A DNA stretch of 44,183 nt from Betaproteobacteria bacterium (GCA_025350245.1 JANXYG010000073.1:1-44183); one strand, 5' to 3'; shown: positions 14,203-22,561, counted from the stretch's first letter. Translations and numbers: made by a program. The notes: generated by a model from the letters alone, not told the origin.

Positions 14203-15166
14203 GGTCATCAAGCCGGGGCTCGCCACCACGGTTCAGGATGCGGGCCGGGTCGGCTATTACAACGTCGGCATCCCGCTCTCCGGCGCACTCGACCAGTATT
14301 CGTTCCGCGCCGCCAACCTGCTGGTGGGCAACGACGAGAACGCCGCCGTGCTCGAATGTTCGCTGCTCGGCCCCGAGCTGCGCTTTCTCGACGACGCCAT
14401 CATCGCCGTCACCGGGTCGACCATGACGCCGAAGCTCGACGGCACGCTCGCCGCCACCGGCGAAGCCATTGCGGTGCGCGCCGGCGCCGTGGTGTCGTTC
14501 GACTTCATGCGCGCCGGCGCCCGCGCCTACATCGCCGTGGCTGGCGGCATCGACGTGCCGGTGGTGCTGGGCAGTCGCTCCACCTACGGGCTCGGCGCGT
14601 TCGGCGGGTTTCTCGGGCGCAAGTTCGCCGCCGGCGACGTGCTGAAGACCGGCCCTGCACCCGCCGGTGCGCGCGCCGGACGCCGGTTGCCGGCCGAACT
14701 CGCCATGCCGCTGCCGAAGGAAGTGGAGCTGCGGGTCATGCCGGGCCTCTACTATCACCGCCTCACCGAGGCGTCAGCCGCGCGTTTCTTCGAAGACACC
14801 TGGACCGTGGCGCCCGAGGCCGATCGTATCGGCTACCGCTACCGCAACGGCCGCCCGCTCGAGTTCTGTCCGCGCCAGCAGCCGTTCGGCGCCGGCTCCG
14901 ATCCATCCAACATCGTCGACGCCGGCTACCCCTACGGTTCGATCCAGGTGCCGGGCGGCGTCGAGCCCATCATCCTGCATCGCGACGCCGTCTCGGGTGG
15001 CGGCTACGCCATGATCGGCACCGTCATCAGCGCCGACATGGACCGCATCGCCCAGATGCAACCCAACTACAAGGCCAGGTTCGTGAAGGTCGATCTCGAT
15101 ACCGCGCTCGCCGCGCGCGCGGATCGCCAGCAGCGGCTCGACCAGTTGCGCGCGGCGTTGCGTTGA
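14192..15166 (+). CDS. pxpC: Carboxyltransferase subunit, PxpC/KipA-like
   Basis: A 324-residue protein starting AIEVIKPGLATTVQDAGRVG, the standard start of allophanate hydrolase subunit 2/KipA proteins. It continues with SGALDQYSFRAANLLVGNDE and AAVLECSLLGPELRF, and later has LRVMPGLYYH and FGAGSDPSNIVDAGYPYGSI. It pairs with the preceding subunit as 5-oxoprolinase subunit C or as half of a biotin-dependent carboxyltransferase. It ends TGA at 15164-15166, and the very next bases belong to a different, truncated gene, so the original intergenic region downstream appears deleted. Confidence 0.85.
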   Translation: MAIEVIKPGLATTVQDAGRVGYYNVGIPLSGALDQYSFRAANLLVGNDENAAVLECSLLGPELRFLDDAIIAVTGSTMTPKLDGTLAATGEAIAVRAGAVVSFDFMRAGARAYIAVAGGIDVPVVLGSRSTYGLGAFGGFLGRKFAAGDVLKTGPAPAGARAGRRLPAELAMPLPKEVELRVMPGLYYHRLTEASAARFFEDTWTVAPEADRIGYRYRNGRPLEFCPRQQPFGAGSDPSNIVDAGYPYGSIQVPGGVEPIILHRDAVSGGGYAMIGTVISADMDRIAQMQPNYKARFVKVDLDTALAARADRQQRLDQLRAALR

Positions 15167-15173
15167 TGCGACG

Positions 15174-16741
15174 TTGTTCCCGTACAAGGCCGAAGTCACC
15201 GAGCCGCCATTCTCGGCCGACGGCAAGACCACGATGATCGACTACGTGCCGCTGCCGAAGGCGTCCAAGATCTTCCGGAGCATCATCAAGAATCGGGCGA
15301 AGGATGGCACGCCGTACTACGTGGATGCGATGATCGCGCCGATCATGGGCGAAAACGGCAAGCCCAAGAAGTACCTGGGCGTGCGCTACGACATCACGGA
15401 AGCCGAGATCGAGCGCCAGAATGCGCGCGGCGTCCTGGGGGCGATCGACGCGTCGTACGCCTACATCGAGTTCGATCTCACCGGCCACATGCTGCGGGCG
15501 AACAAGAACTTCCTGGACCTGATGGGCTACCAGATCGACGAGATCAGGGGCAAGCACCATCGCCTGTTCGTGGACCCGGTGCAGTCGGCCTCGCCGGCAT
15601 ATCAGCAGTTCTGGCGCGACCTCAATGCCGGCAACCCGCAGAGCGCGGTGTTCAAGCGCATCACCAAGGCCGGCCAGGAAGTGCCAAGGCCGGCCAGGAA
15701 GTGTGGATCCAGGCGATCTATACGCCGGTGAACGACGAGATGGGCCGGGTGGTGAAGATCGTGAAGATCGCCACCGACGTGACCCAGGCCCGATTGCAGG
15801 CGGCCGACAACGAAGGCCAGCTCCGGGTGATCAGCAAGGCCCAGGCGGTCATCGAGTTCACCCTCGAGGGCAAGGTGCTCACCGCGAACGACAATTTCCT
15901 GAACACGCTGGGATACTCGATCAACGATATCAAGGGTCAGCATCATTCGATGTTCGTCGATCCGGCTCACCGCAACACCGTGGAGTACCGGCAGTTCTGG
16001 GAAAAGCTCGGTCGTGGGGAATTCGACGCCGGGCAGTACAAGCGCATCGGCAAGGGCGGCAAGGAGATCTGGATCCAGGCGTCCTACAACCCGATCATGG
16101 ATCTGAACGGCAAGCCGTTCAAGATCGTGAAGTACGCCTCGGATGTCACCGCCGCCGTCGCCGTCGCCGTCGCCGCCAACATCATGCTGCGCGACGCCGT
16201 CGAGCAGGCGCAGAAGGTCACGTCCGCCGCTCGGGATGGCGACCTCACGCAGCGCATCCCGCTCGACGGCAAGTCGGGGCCGATCGAACTCCTGTGCCAG
16301 GGCGTCAACGCGCTCATGGAAACCAACTCGGTGATCTTTACCGATGTGGGCCGCTGCTTCGGTGCACTCTCCACCGGCGACCTCACGCAGCGGATCACCC
16401 GTGAAGCCGAAGGCATATTCGATCAGGTGAAGAACGACGCCAACACCAGCTCCGACAAGCTTTCCAGCATCATCGAGGAGGTGCGCGCGGCCGCGGCCGC
16501 CCTGACCGGTGCCGCCAACCAGGTGAGAGCCACCGCGCAATCGCTGTCGCAATCGGCCAGCGAGCAAGCTTCGTCGGTCGAGGAAACGACCGCATCGATC
16601 GACCAGATGTCCGCCTCGATCACGCAGAACGGCGCGCCACGTCCTCGCCGATGCGGGTGGCGGCAAGGGCCGAGACGGCACCATTGCGCGCAGCCACCGG
16701 CACCAACGGCAACTTTCGCCCGTACCAGGAGGCCGACATGA
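15174..16741 (+). pseudogene. PAS-containing methyl-accepting chemotaxis protein, multiply broken
   Basis: About 33 residues at the start (LFPYKAEVTEPPFSADGKTT) do not belong to a chemoreceptor and resemble the mature N terminus of a TorT-like periplasmic protein. At IIKNRAKDGTPYYVDAMIAP the frame enters a PAS domain, followed by a second (ASYAYIEFDLTGHMLRANKN) and a third (KAQAVIEFTLEGKVLTANDN). A 20-base tandem duplication at 15664-15703 breaks the frame inside the second PAS. The frame then resumes through a HAMP-like region (GDLTQRIPLDGKSGPIELL) to SEQASSVEETTASIDQMSAS and stops being a chemoreceptor at about 16630, before the CheA/CheW-contact hairpin. So the N terminus, one internal site and the signalling tip are all damaged. 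The protein would have sensed a small ligand or redox state. Confidence 0.8.
15664..15703 (+). repeat. 20-bp tandem duplication causing a frameshift
   Basis: The 20-mer CCAAGGCCGGCCAGGAAGTG occurs twice in a row. Removing one copy restores the reading frame as ITKAGQEVWIQAIYTPVNDE, exactly the sequence expected at the end of a PAS domain of this chemoreceptor type. The copies are identical, so the event is recent or an assembly error. Confidence 0.92.
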
Positions 16742-17253
16742 AGACCGACAAGGCTGCAGCCGAAGCCGCGGATGTGGCGGCGCAGTACCTCACCTTCACG
16801 CTCGGCGAGGAGGTGTTCGCGATGGACATCCGGACCGTGCGCGAGATCATCCAGTACGGTCCGATGACCACGGTGCCGCTCATGCCCGGCTTCGTGCGCG
16901 GCGTGATCAACCTCAGAGGCGCGGTGGTGCCGGTGATCGACCTGCAGGCGCGCTTCGGCCGGCCATCGGCACAGGTGGGCAAGAAGACCTGCATCGTGAT
17001 CTACGACACCGTCCGCGAAGGCGAGCGGGTCGAACTCGGCCTGCTCGTGGACGCCGTAAGCGAGGTGATCGAGATCGGCGCCGCGGCGATCGAACCGCCG
17101 CCCAACTTCGGCACCGGGGTGCAACGCGACTTCATCCGCGGCATGGGCAAGGTGGCGAACCGCTTCGTGATCATCCTGGAGCCGGACAAGGCCTTCGACG
17201 TCGAAGCCATGGCCGACCTGTGCGGTGCCACGCAGGACGCACTCGCCGCATGA
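16738..17253 (+). CDS. cheW: Chemotaxis coupling protein CheW
   Basis: A 171-residue protein with the CheW fold signature: YLTFTLGEEVFAMDIRTVRE, VPLMPGFVRGVINLRGAVVP, VIDLQARFG and later LGLLVDAVSEVIEI. CheW links chemoreceptors to the CheA kinase. ATG 16738 is chosen because AGGAGG lies at 16727-16732; the frame stays open upstream, but that part (ATGTNGNFRPY) looks like a chemoreceptor tail or non-coding junction. It is the only member of this chemotaxis cluster without a visible lesion. No cheA is in the window, so it would have to work with components elsewhere. Confidence 0.88.
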   Translation: MKTDKAAAEAADVAAQYLTFTLGEEVFAMDIRTVREIIQYGPMTTVPLMPGFVRGVINLRGAVVPVIDLQARFGRPSAQVGKKTCIVIYDTVREGERVELGLLVDAVSEVIEIGAAAIEPPPNFGTGVQRDFIRGMGKVANRFVIILEPDKAFDVEAMADLCGATQDALAA

Positions 17254-17369
17254 TCATCGCCGCGATCCGCTGCCCGCCGTCCATCGACGGGCAGCGCGAT
17301 TCGCGGTGACCATCCGGTCAGGCGCCGTGCTCCTCCCGTTCCCGATACCCGCCGCCCCACGGAGTCTCC

Positions 17370-18059
17370 ATGCCGATCCTGCGTGACCAGACTTTTCGCG
17401 ACATCACCGCGCTGATGCATTCGGCGATCGGACTCTCGTTCTCGGACTCCAAGAAACCCTTGATCTCGTCGCGCCTGGGTCCGCGCATCGAGCGCCTCGG
17501 GCTGGGCGACTTCGACGAGTACTTCGAGCTGATCTCGCGGCCCGACGATGGCCGCGAGTTCCAGATGGCCGTGGACCTGCTCACCACCAACGAGACCTAC
17601 TTCTTTCGCGAACCGGCGCATTACGAACTGCTCGAACGCGAGCTGACGAAGGCCAAGCCGCGCTCGCTCGCGGTGTGGAGCGCCGCGGCGTCGTTCGGCG
17701 ACGAGAGCTACAGCACCGCGATGCTGCTGGCCGACATGCAACAGCAAGGCCGCATCGGCAACGACTGGTCGATCATGGGCACCGACATCAGCGACCGCGT
17801 ATTGCGCAGCGCGATCCAGGCGGTGTACCCGGAAGACCGCCTGCGCGGGGTGTCGCCGGAGCGGCTCAAGCGCTACTGCCTGCGCGGTGAAGGCGAATCC
17901 GCGGGAATGGTGCAGATCAGCCCGCGCCTGCGCGAACGGGTGCTGCAGCACCTGCGACCCGGCGGTCTGTTCTTCATCGGCACCGCCGAAGGCCGCGTGC
18001 CGTGCAATACGCCCATCCAAATCCTGGCGCCGGGCGCCTTTCGCAAGGTGGTGGAATGA
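17370..18059 (+). CDS. cheR: Chemoreceptor methyltransferase CheR with internal deletion
   Basis: The 229-residue frame starts ILRDQTFRDITALMHSAIGL and has FQMAVDLLTTNETYFFREPA, AVWSAAASFGDESYSTAMLL (SAM-binding region) and IMGTDISDRVLRSAIQA, all CheR hallmarks. CheR methylates glutamates of chemoreceptors. From MVQISPRLRERV it passes straight to LQHLRPGGLFFIGTAEG, so about 45 residues around the conserved NVLIYF segment are absent; intact CheR proteins have 270-290 residues. The junction is in frame near base 17941. Activity is unlikely. It starts after a non-coding gap of 116 bases following cheW and overlaps cheD by 4 bases. Confidence 0.72.
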   Translation: MPILRDQTFRDITALMHSAIGLSFSDSKKPLISSRLGPRIERLGLGDFDEYFELISRPDDGREFQMAVDLLTTNETYFFREPAHYELLERELTKAKPRSLAVWSAAASFGDESYSTAMLLADMQQQGRIGNDWSIMGTDISDRVLRSAIQAVYPEDRLRGVSPERLKRYCLRGEGESAGMVQISPRLRERVLQHLRPGGLFFIGTAEGRVPCNTPIQILAPGAFRKVVE

Positions 18060-18348
18060 ACACCGCCACGGCAACATCGCCGGACCCGATCGCGGCTCCG
18101 CGATTCGATACGCGCCGCCTCCATCAATTGGACAACATGCGATCGACAACCACCCAGGCGGGTCCAGCCGTTGGCACCGTGCACACCCTGCACCCTGGAG
18201 ATCTGACCGGCGCCGAACGCGGCGATCGGCTCGAGCCCCTTCTGGGTTGCTGCATTGCCATCGTGCTCACCGACCCGAGGCGCACCATCGACGGGTGGCC
18301 TGGACCGTGGGCGTCGGGATGCCGGAAGTCGTATCGGTCGCGGTCTGA
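18056..18348 (+). pseudogene. cheD: Chemoreceptor deamidase CheD, large internal deletion with frameshift
   Basis: The N-terminal part from ATG 18056 reads VGTVHTLHPGDLTGAERGDR, then LEPLLGCCIAIVLTDPRRTI, the start of CheD with the catalytic cysteine in GCC. Near base 18285 it jumps, in a different frame, to VAWTVGVGMPEVVSVAV and TGA, the natural end of CheD. About 100 residues, including the catalytic histidine region (normally near GAMCHIV), are missing. CheD deamidates glutamines in chemoreceptors; this copy cannot. ATG overlaps the cheR stop codon. Confidence 0.72.
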
Positions 18349-18357
18349 GGAGGTCGT

Positions 18358-19414
18358 ATGGCAATCAAAGTGTATGTGGTCGACGATTCGGCAGTGGTCC
18401 GGCAGACCTTCCAGCACCTGCTCAAGAATGATCCCGAGATCGAGCTGATCGGCAGCGCGCCCAACCCCCCTCATCGCCGGGCCTGCCATTCGCAAGAACC
18501 GGCCCGACGTATTGCTGCTCGACATCGAGATGCCGGGCATGGACGGCCTGACCTTCCTGCGCCAGATCATGGCCGAGGCACCCATCCCCACGGTGATCTG
18601 TTCGACCCTGACCGCACAGGGCAGCAAGATGGCCCTGGATGCGCTGTCGTTCGGGGCGGTGGCCGTGGTGGAGAAGCCGCGCCTGGGACTCAAGCAGTTC
18701 CTCGAGGATTCGCGCCGGGACCTGGTGCAGACGCTCAAGACCGCGGCGCGGGCGCGCCCGCGTGCCACGTCCGCGGCATCGCGCCCGGTCGGCGCGGCGG
18801 CCCCGGTCCGCCCGCCGATCGAGGGTTTGCATGGGCTGTCGGTGAACAAGCCCGTGGTGATCGGAAGCTCCACCGGCGGCACCCAGGCGATCGAAGCGGT
18901 CCTCATGGGGCTGCCCGCCGACAGTCTGGGCATCGCCATCGTCCAGCACATGCCCGAGAAGTTCACCGCGATGTACGCGCAGCGGCTCGACGGCGTGTGC
19001 GCGATGAACGTGCGCGAGGCGAAGGACGGCGATCGGCTGGAGCGCGGGGTGGCACTGATCGCGCCGGGCGGGATGCACATGCAGATGCGCAAGGCCGGTG
19101 GCCAGTACTTTATGGTCGTGGCAGACGGACCGCCGGTGAACCGGCACAAGCCATCGGTGGACGTGCTGTTCCGCTCCGCCGCCAACTGCGCGGGCAAGGA
19201 CATCCTGGCGATCATCCTCACCGGCATGGGCGACGATGGCGCGCGCGGCATGAAGCTGCTGCACGATCGCGGCGCCCGCACCATCGCCCAGAACGAGGAA
19301 AGTTGCGTCGTGTACGGCATGCCGAACGAGGCCATCAAGCTCGGCGGGGTCGATCAGGAGATCCACCTCAACCAGATGGCCAACGCGATACGAAGTTTCG
19401 ACGCCAGAGGTTAG
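18358..19414 (+). pseudogene. cheB: Chemotaxis response regulator methylesterase CheB, single-base frameshift
   Basis: The first frame begins MAIKVYVVDDSAVVRQTFQH, the receiver domain with its DD pair, and runs to GSAPNP. At 18465-18470 a run of six C replaces an expected five, and the frame shifts. The rest is intact in the other frame: LLLDIEMPGMDGLTFLRQIM with the phosphoacceptor aspartate, then the methylesterase domain with GSSTGGTQAIEAVL (catalytic serine), IVQHMPEKF (histidine) and LTGMGDDGARGM (aspartate). CheB demethylates and deamidates chemoreceptors. A homopolymer error in sequencing could explain this lesion, unlike those in cheR and cheD. It starts 9 bases after cheD. Confidence 0.85.
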
Positions 19415-19592
19415 GTCCCCGGCAGGCTGCGCCGCGCTTCGCCCCCCCGCCGGGAGGGCCGGGCGAGCGCCGGCTCTCTGGGTCGCAAACTCCCGACTTC
19501 GCTTCGCAATCGTCCTTCCATCGCCACCACGGCGGCGGCCCGGCGGCGCATGGCCGATAATCGAGCTTGCTCACCCAGGTGTTCCTGCGACC

Positions 19593-20693
19593 ATGTCCGA
19601 CTCGCCCAAGCCCGATATCCCTGTCTTCGCGCCACACCTGAAGGCGCTGGTTCATGTCATTTTCGAGCGCGCCGGCTGGAATCAACGCGACGCCGCGCTG
19701 GCCGCCGATCATCTGGTTCTCGCCAACCTGAGCGGGCACGACTCGCATGGCGTCGGCATGGTGCCGCGCTACCTGCTTGCCGCCGCCAAGGGGCTGCTGA
19801 AGAGGGGCCCGACCATCACCACGGTGGTGGATGCCGGCGCCCTGCTGACGCTCGATGGCGGCATGGGGCTCGGTCAGGTGGTGGGCTTCGACGCCATGAA
19901 CCTCGCGATCGGGCGGGCGCGGATCCATGGCGTGTGCGTGCTCAGCCTGCGCAACACCCATCACCTCGGCCGCATCGGGCATTGGGGCGAACAGGTCGCG
20001 GCCGCCGGGCTGGTCTCGATCAGCTACGTCAACGTGATCGGCCGCCCGGCCCTGGTGGCCCCCTGGGGTGGCACCAGGGCCAGGTTCTCGACCAACCCGA
20101 TCTGCATCGCCATCCCGCGGGCCGATGCCGATCCGGTGGTGCTCGACTTCGCCACCTCGCGCATCGCCCACGGCAAGACCCGCGTGGCGTGGAAACGCGG
20201 CGTGCCGGTCGCCGACGGCAACCTGCTCGATCGCGATGGCAAGCCCACCAACGACCCGTCCGTCATGTGGGTGGAACCGCTGGCCGCCCTCCTGCCCTTC
20301 GGCGAACACAAGGGGTTCGGGCTGGGCTTCATGTGCGAACTGCTGGCCGGGGGCTTAAGCGGCGCGGGCACCATCCCCGGGCGCATGGACTGGGGCGTGA
20401 TCGACAACAACATGCTGAGCATCGTCATCGATCCCGCCCGGCTGGGCGGCGGCGCGAGCTATGCGGCGGAGACCGAACGACTCATCGAATGGGTGACATC
20501 GACGCCCCCGGCCGAGGGTTTCGACCGGGTCCGCATTCCGGGCGAACCGGAACGCGAGATGCGGGCACGGCGCGGCGCGAGCGGGGTTCCGCTGGATCCG
20601 ACCAGTTGGAGTGAGATCGTGGCGGCGGCGGTCGGTCTCGGGCTCACCCGCGAGGACGTGGCGCGAGTGGCGCGGGTGAACATCCCGGGGTGA
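19593..20693 (+). CDS. Ldh-family NAD(P)-dependent dehydrogenase (malate/L-lactate/ureidoglycolate type)
   Basis: A 366-residue protein with the family's catalytic histidine in LSGHDSHGVGMVPRYL, plus LRNTHHLGRIGHWGEQVAAA, SYVNVIGRPALVAPWGGT, FATSRIAHGK and LPFGEHKGFGLGFMCELLAG. Members oxidise or reduce 2-hydroxy acids such as malate, lactate, ureidoglycolate or sugar-derived acids with NAD(P). It stands alone between the chemotaxis cluster and the convergent hipA gene. The substrate cannot be told; ureidoglycolate would fit the nitrogen theme of the window but nothing else of that pathway is present. Confidence 0.85.
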   Translation: MSDSPKPDIPVFAPHLKALVHVIFERAGWNQRDAALAADHLVLANLSGHDSHGVGMVPRYLLAAAKGLLKRGPTITTVVDAGALLTLDGGMGLGQVVGFDAMNLAIGRARIHGVCVLSLRNTHHLGRIGHWGEQVAAAGLVSISYVNVIGRPALVAPWGGTRARFSTNPICIAIPRADADPVVLDFATSRIAHGKTRVAWKRGVPVADGNLLDRDGKPTNDPSVMWVEPLAALLPFGEHKGFGLGFMCELLAGGLSGAGTIPGRMDWGVIDNNMLSIVIDPARLGGGASYAAETERLIEWVTSTPPAEGFDRVRIPGEPEREMRARRGASGVPLDPTSWSEIVAAAVGLGLTREDVARVARVNIPG

Positions 20694-20722
20694 CGCCCGG
20701 GCACGAGAGTCGTCACGCCGGG
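20684..20722. terminator. Probable bidirectional hairpin between convergent genes
   Basis: CCCGGGGTGACG (20684-20695) and CGTCACGCCGGG (20711-20722) pair with one mismatch around a 15-base loop. It spans the stop codon of the Ldh-family gene and lies 58 bases from the end of hipA. There is no T run, so it would be a factor-aided or weak terminator. Confidence 0.4.
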
Positions 20723-20780
20723 TGGTCCGCACCACATCGACTGGTGCACGCGAATGGCGCGGACGGTGGTTCCGGCGGCG

Positions 20781-22058
20781 CTACAGCGAAGTGAGGTCGT
20801 CGCCGACGCGACGAATCTCGTCGGCAGGAAGACCGGCCTCGGCGCCGAATCGGGGCCAGTCGCGGACCGCTTCACGCACCGCATCGAGGGTCGCTTTCGC
20901 GCTCGGCACGCGAAAGCGGTCTGCCACCCGCAGCAGGTCGGCATGCGTGATGCCGATGAATTTGCCCTCCACGCTCATGAGGTGCTGATAAGTCCACTGA
21001 CCGCGGGGATTGAAGGCGTGGGTCACGTCGTAGGCGGGGGCTAGCGCCCAGGGCTTGCCCTGCTTGAGCAGGAACGCATGGTTCTTGGTGTGATCGTCGC
21101 AATTGGCCGCCATCACGTTGAAGGCGATGCGCCGAAACGCTTCCTGCCGAGCCGCATCACCGAGGCGCAGCGCGTCGATGGTCATCAGATACTGGCTGTA
21201 GTCGTGGGTACCGCGCTGATTGAAGTCCAGATGCGCGATGGCGCAAAGGCTTTGCAGATGATGCCTGACGTTGCCGGTGCGATCGAAGCGTCGCGTCATG
21301 AAGTGGGCGCGCCCGTTTTTCTCCAGCAGTCGGCAAGCGGACATCTCGATCCCGGCAGCAACCGCCATGCGGTGATAGGCGTACTCGATCCGACCGTAGT
21401 GCCGCGAGTCGCCGAGCTCGCTGTCGTTGCCAACGCCGTCGAACTTGAGCAGCCAGTGTTCGAACCCCGGTTCGACGTCGAACTGGCCGGTACGCACTTC
21501 TTCGGTCGCAGGGTTCCAGGCGATCGCCGCCTTGGCGCGTGCACCGCCCGCCGAGGTGCCGACCTGGATGATGTTCGCCAGTGCCGCCTTCGCTTGCGCA
21601 TCGCCCTCGAACGATCCTTGCACCGCCAGTCGGGCGCTGGTCACCAGTTCGTTCAGGTCGAGCGCGACCGATTTGCGCGCCGGCGGGCCGCGCAGCGGGC
21701 GGAACTCGAGCGCGCCGAAGCCACGCTGCCCCATGTAGGCCAGTCGGTCCAGCGCAGTGATATCGGCAGTGCGCATGCCCTCGCACTGGAGGTAGGCGTC
21801 CACCAGCGCGTTGCCGAAGCGGTCGGGCAGCGCGTCCGCGAGCATCGGCGGCAATCGTCGGTAGGTGTTTTCGGGTAACGACGGAAAGATGAACGAGGCA
21901 CGACCACGGGTCGTCGGCATCATCAGCGGTGCCAGTGCGATGCCGGTGGCGGCGAATGCCGGCTGGTACTCGAAAGCGTAATGGCCGAGCGGTGGATCGA
22001 GCGCCACGGCGCCGACCCGCATGCCCCAGATACGCACCTCGATCGCGTCAATCGTCAA
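20781..22058 (-). CDS. hipA: HipA-family serine/threonine kinase toxin
   Basis: A 425-residue protein of the HipA family. Visible blocks are an N-terminal subdomain (VEVRIWGMRVGAVALD-like start, SLPENTYRRLPPMLADALPD), VGTSAGGARAKAAIAWNPAT (ATP-loop region), HWLLKFDGVGND, the catalytic loop NVMAANCDDHTKNHAFLL (about residues 313-330) and the metal-binding ALAPAYDVTHAF (about 336-347). HipA phosphorylates translation factors such as glutamyl-tRNA synthetase and causes growth arrest unless held by HipB. The catalytic loop reads AANCDDH where GNTDDH is usual. Its ATG overlaps the stop of hipB (ATGA). Confidence 0.88.
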   Translation of the reverse strand: MTIDAIEVRIWGMRVGAVALDPPLGHYAFEYQPAFAATGIALAPLMMPTTRGRASFIFPSLPENTYRRLPPMLADALPDRFGNALVDAYLQCEGMRTADITALDRLAYMGQRGFGALEFRPLRGPPARKSVALDLNELVTSARLAVQGSFEGDAQAKAALANIIQVGTSAGGARAKAAIAWNPATEEVRTGQFDVEPGFEHWLLKFDGVGNDSELGDSRHYGRIEYAYHRMAVAAGIEMSACRLLEKNGRAHFMTRRFDRTGNVRHHLQSLCAIAHLDFNQRGTHDYSQYLMTIDALRLGDAARQEAFRRIAFNVMAANCDDHTKNHAFLLKQGKPWALAPAYDVTHAFNPRGQWTYQHLMSVEGKFIGITHADLLRVADRFRVPSAKATLDAVREAVRDWPRFGAEAGLPADEIRRVGDDLTSL

Positions 22059-22399
22059 TCGACTGCGCCATCACGTTTTTTCCGGGGAGCGTAGACACGC
22101 TGCCGGGGACGGGGGGCGCGGAGCATCTGCAGCGGGCTCACCGATACCGTCGGCGCCAGAGCGTCGAGCCAGTCGAGCCGGTCGAGCGCCTTGAGCACTT
22201 TCAGCAGGGTCTTGAGGGTCGTGCCCTTGCCCGCCTCGAGATTCTTCAGCGCGCTGAGACCGACGTTTGCCTTGGCCGCGAGGGCGCGCTGGTCGAACTG
22301 ATCACGGATCCGGAGTTCGCGGAAAGACGCGCCCAGCCGGGCTTCGAGTTCATCGATCGTATCGTAGTTGTCTATTGTTATAGATGTATATACATCCAT
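22055..22399 (-). CDS. hipB: HipB-type helix-turn-helix antitoxin/repressor
   Basis: A 114-residue protein from ATG 22399. An XRE-type helix-turn-helix spans residues about 25-75: FRELRIRDQFDQRALAAKAN, VGLSALKNLEAGKGTTLKTL. A basic C-terminal tail (RQRVYAPRKKRDG) follows. It should neutralise HipA and repress the operon. An in-frame TTG at 22429 is a less likely start because it lies inside the palindromic operator. hipB and hipA overlap by 4 bases. The first 40 codons and upstream region are far AT-richer than the rest of the window, which fits horizontal arrival of the module. Confidence 0.82.
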   Translation of the reverse strand: MDVYTSITIDNYDTIDELEARLGASFRELRIRDQFDQRALAAKANVGLSALKNLEAGKGTTLKTLLKVLKALDRLDWLDALAPTVSVSPLQMLRAPRPRQRVYAPRKKRDGAVD

Positions 22400-22408
22400 C
22401 AAGAGCAC

Positions 22409-22436
22409 GTTTTTCTTGAGTGGTTGCAAGAAAAAC
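22409..22436 (-). promoter_or_regulatory. Perfect inverted repeat upstream of hipB, probable operator
   Basis: GTTTTTCTTG and CAAGAAAAAC are perfect 10-base arms separated by 8 bases, ending 10 bases before the hipB start codon. Position and symmetry fit autoregulation by a HipB dimer. A second palindrome GATGTATATACATC (22383-22396) lies at the very start of hipB. Confidence 0.55.
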
Positions 22437-22458
22437 GATTCTACACAAATGATGAATT

Positions 22459-22490
22459 CTTACAAATTTTTTAAATACATCTGTTGTAAG
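22459..22490. repeat. AT-rich inverted repeat between yaeQ and hipB
   Basis: CTTACAA (22459-22465) and TTGTAAG (22484-22490) form inverted arms, extendable imperfectly to TGAATT and AATTCA. The CAAG/GTAAG-AAAA motif resembles the arms of the hipB operator 30 bases away, so this may be a second HipB site; it could also act as a terminator for yaeQ. Confidence 0.4.
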
Positions 22491-22561
22491 AAAAATTCAC
22501 AATTTAGCTTTATTTACAGATTTTAATGCAATGCCGAAGCATTGCAGCCCGCTGTCATCCT

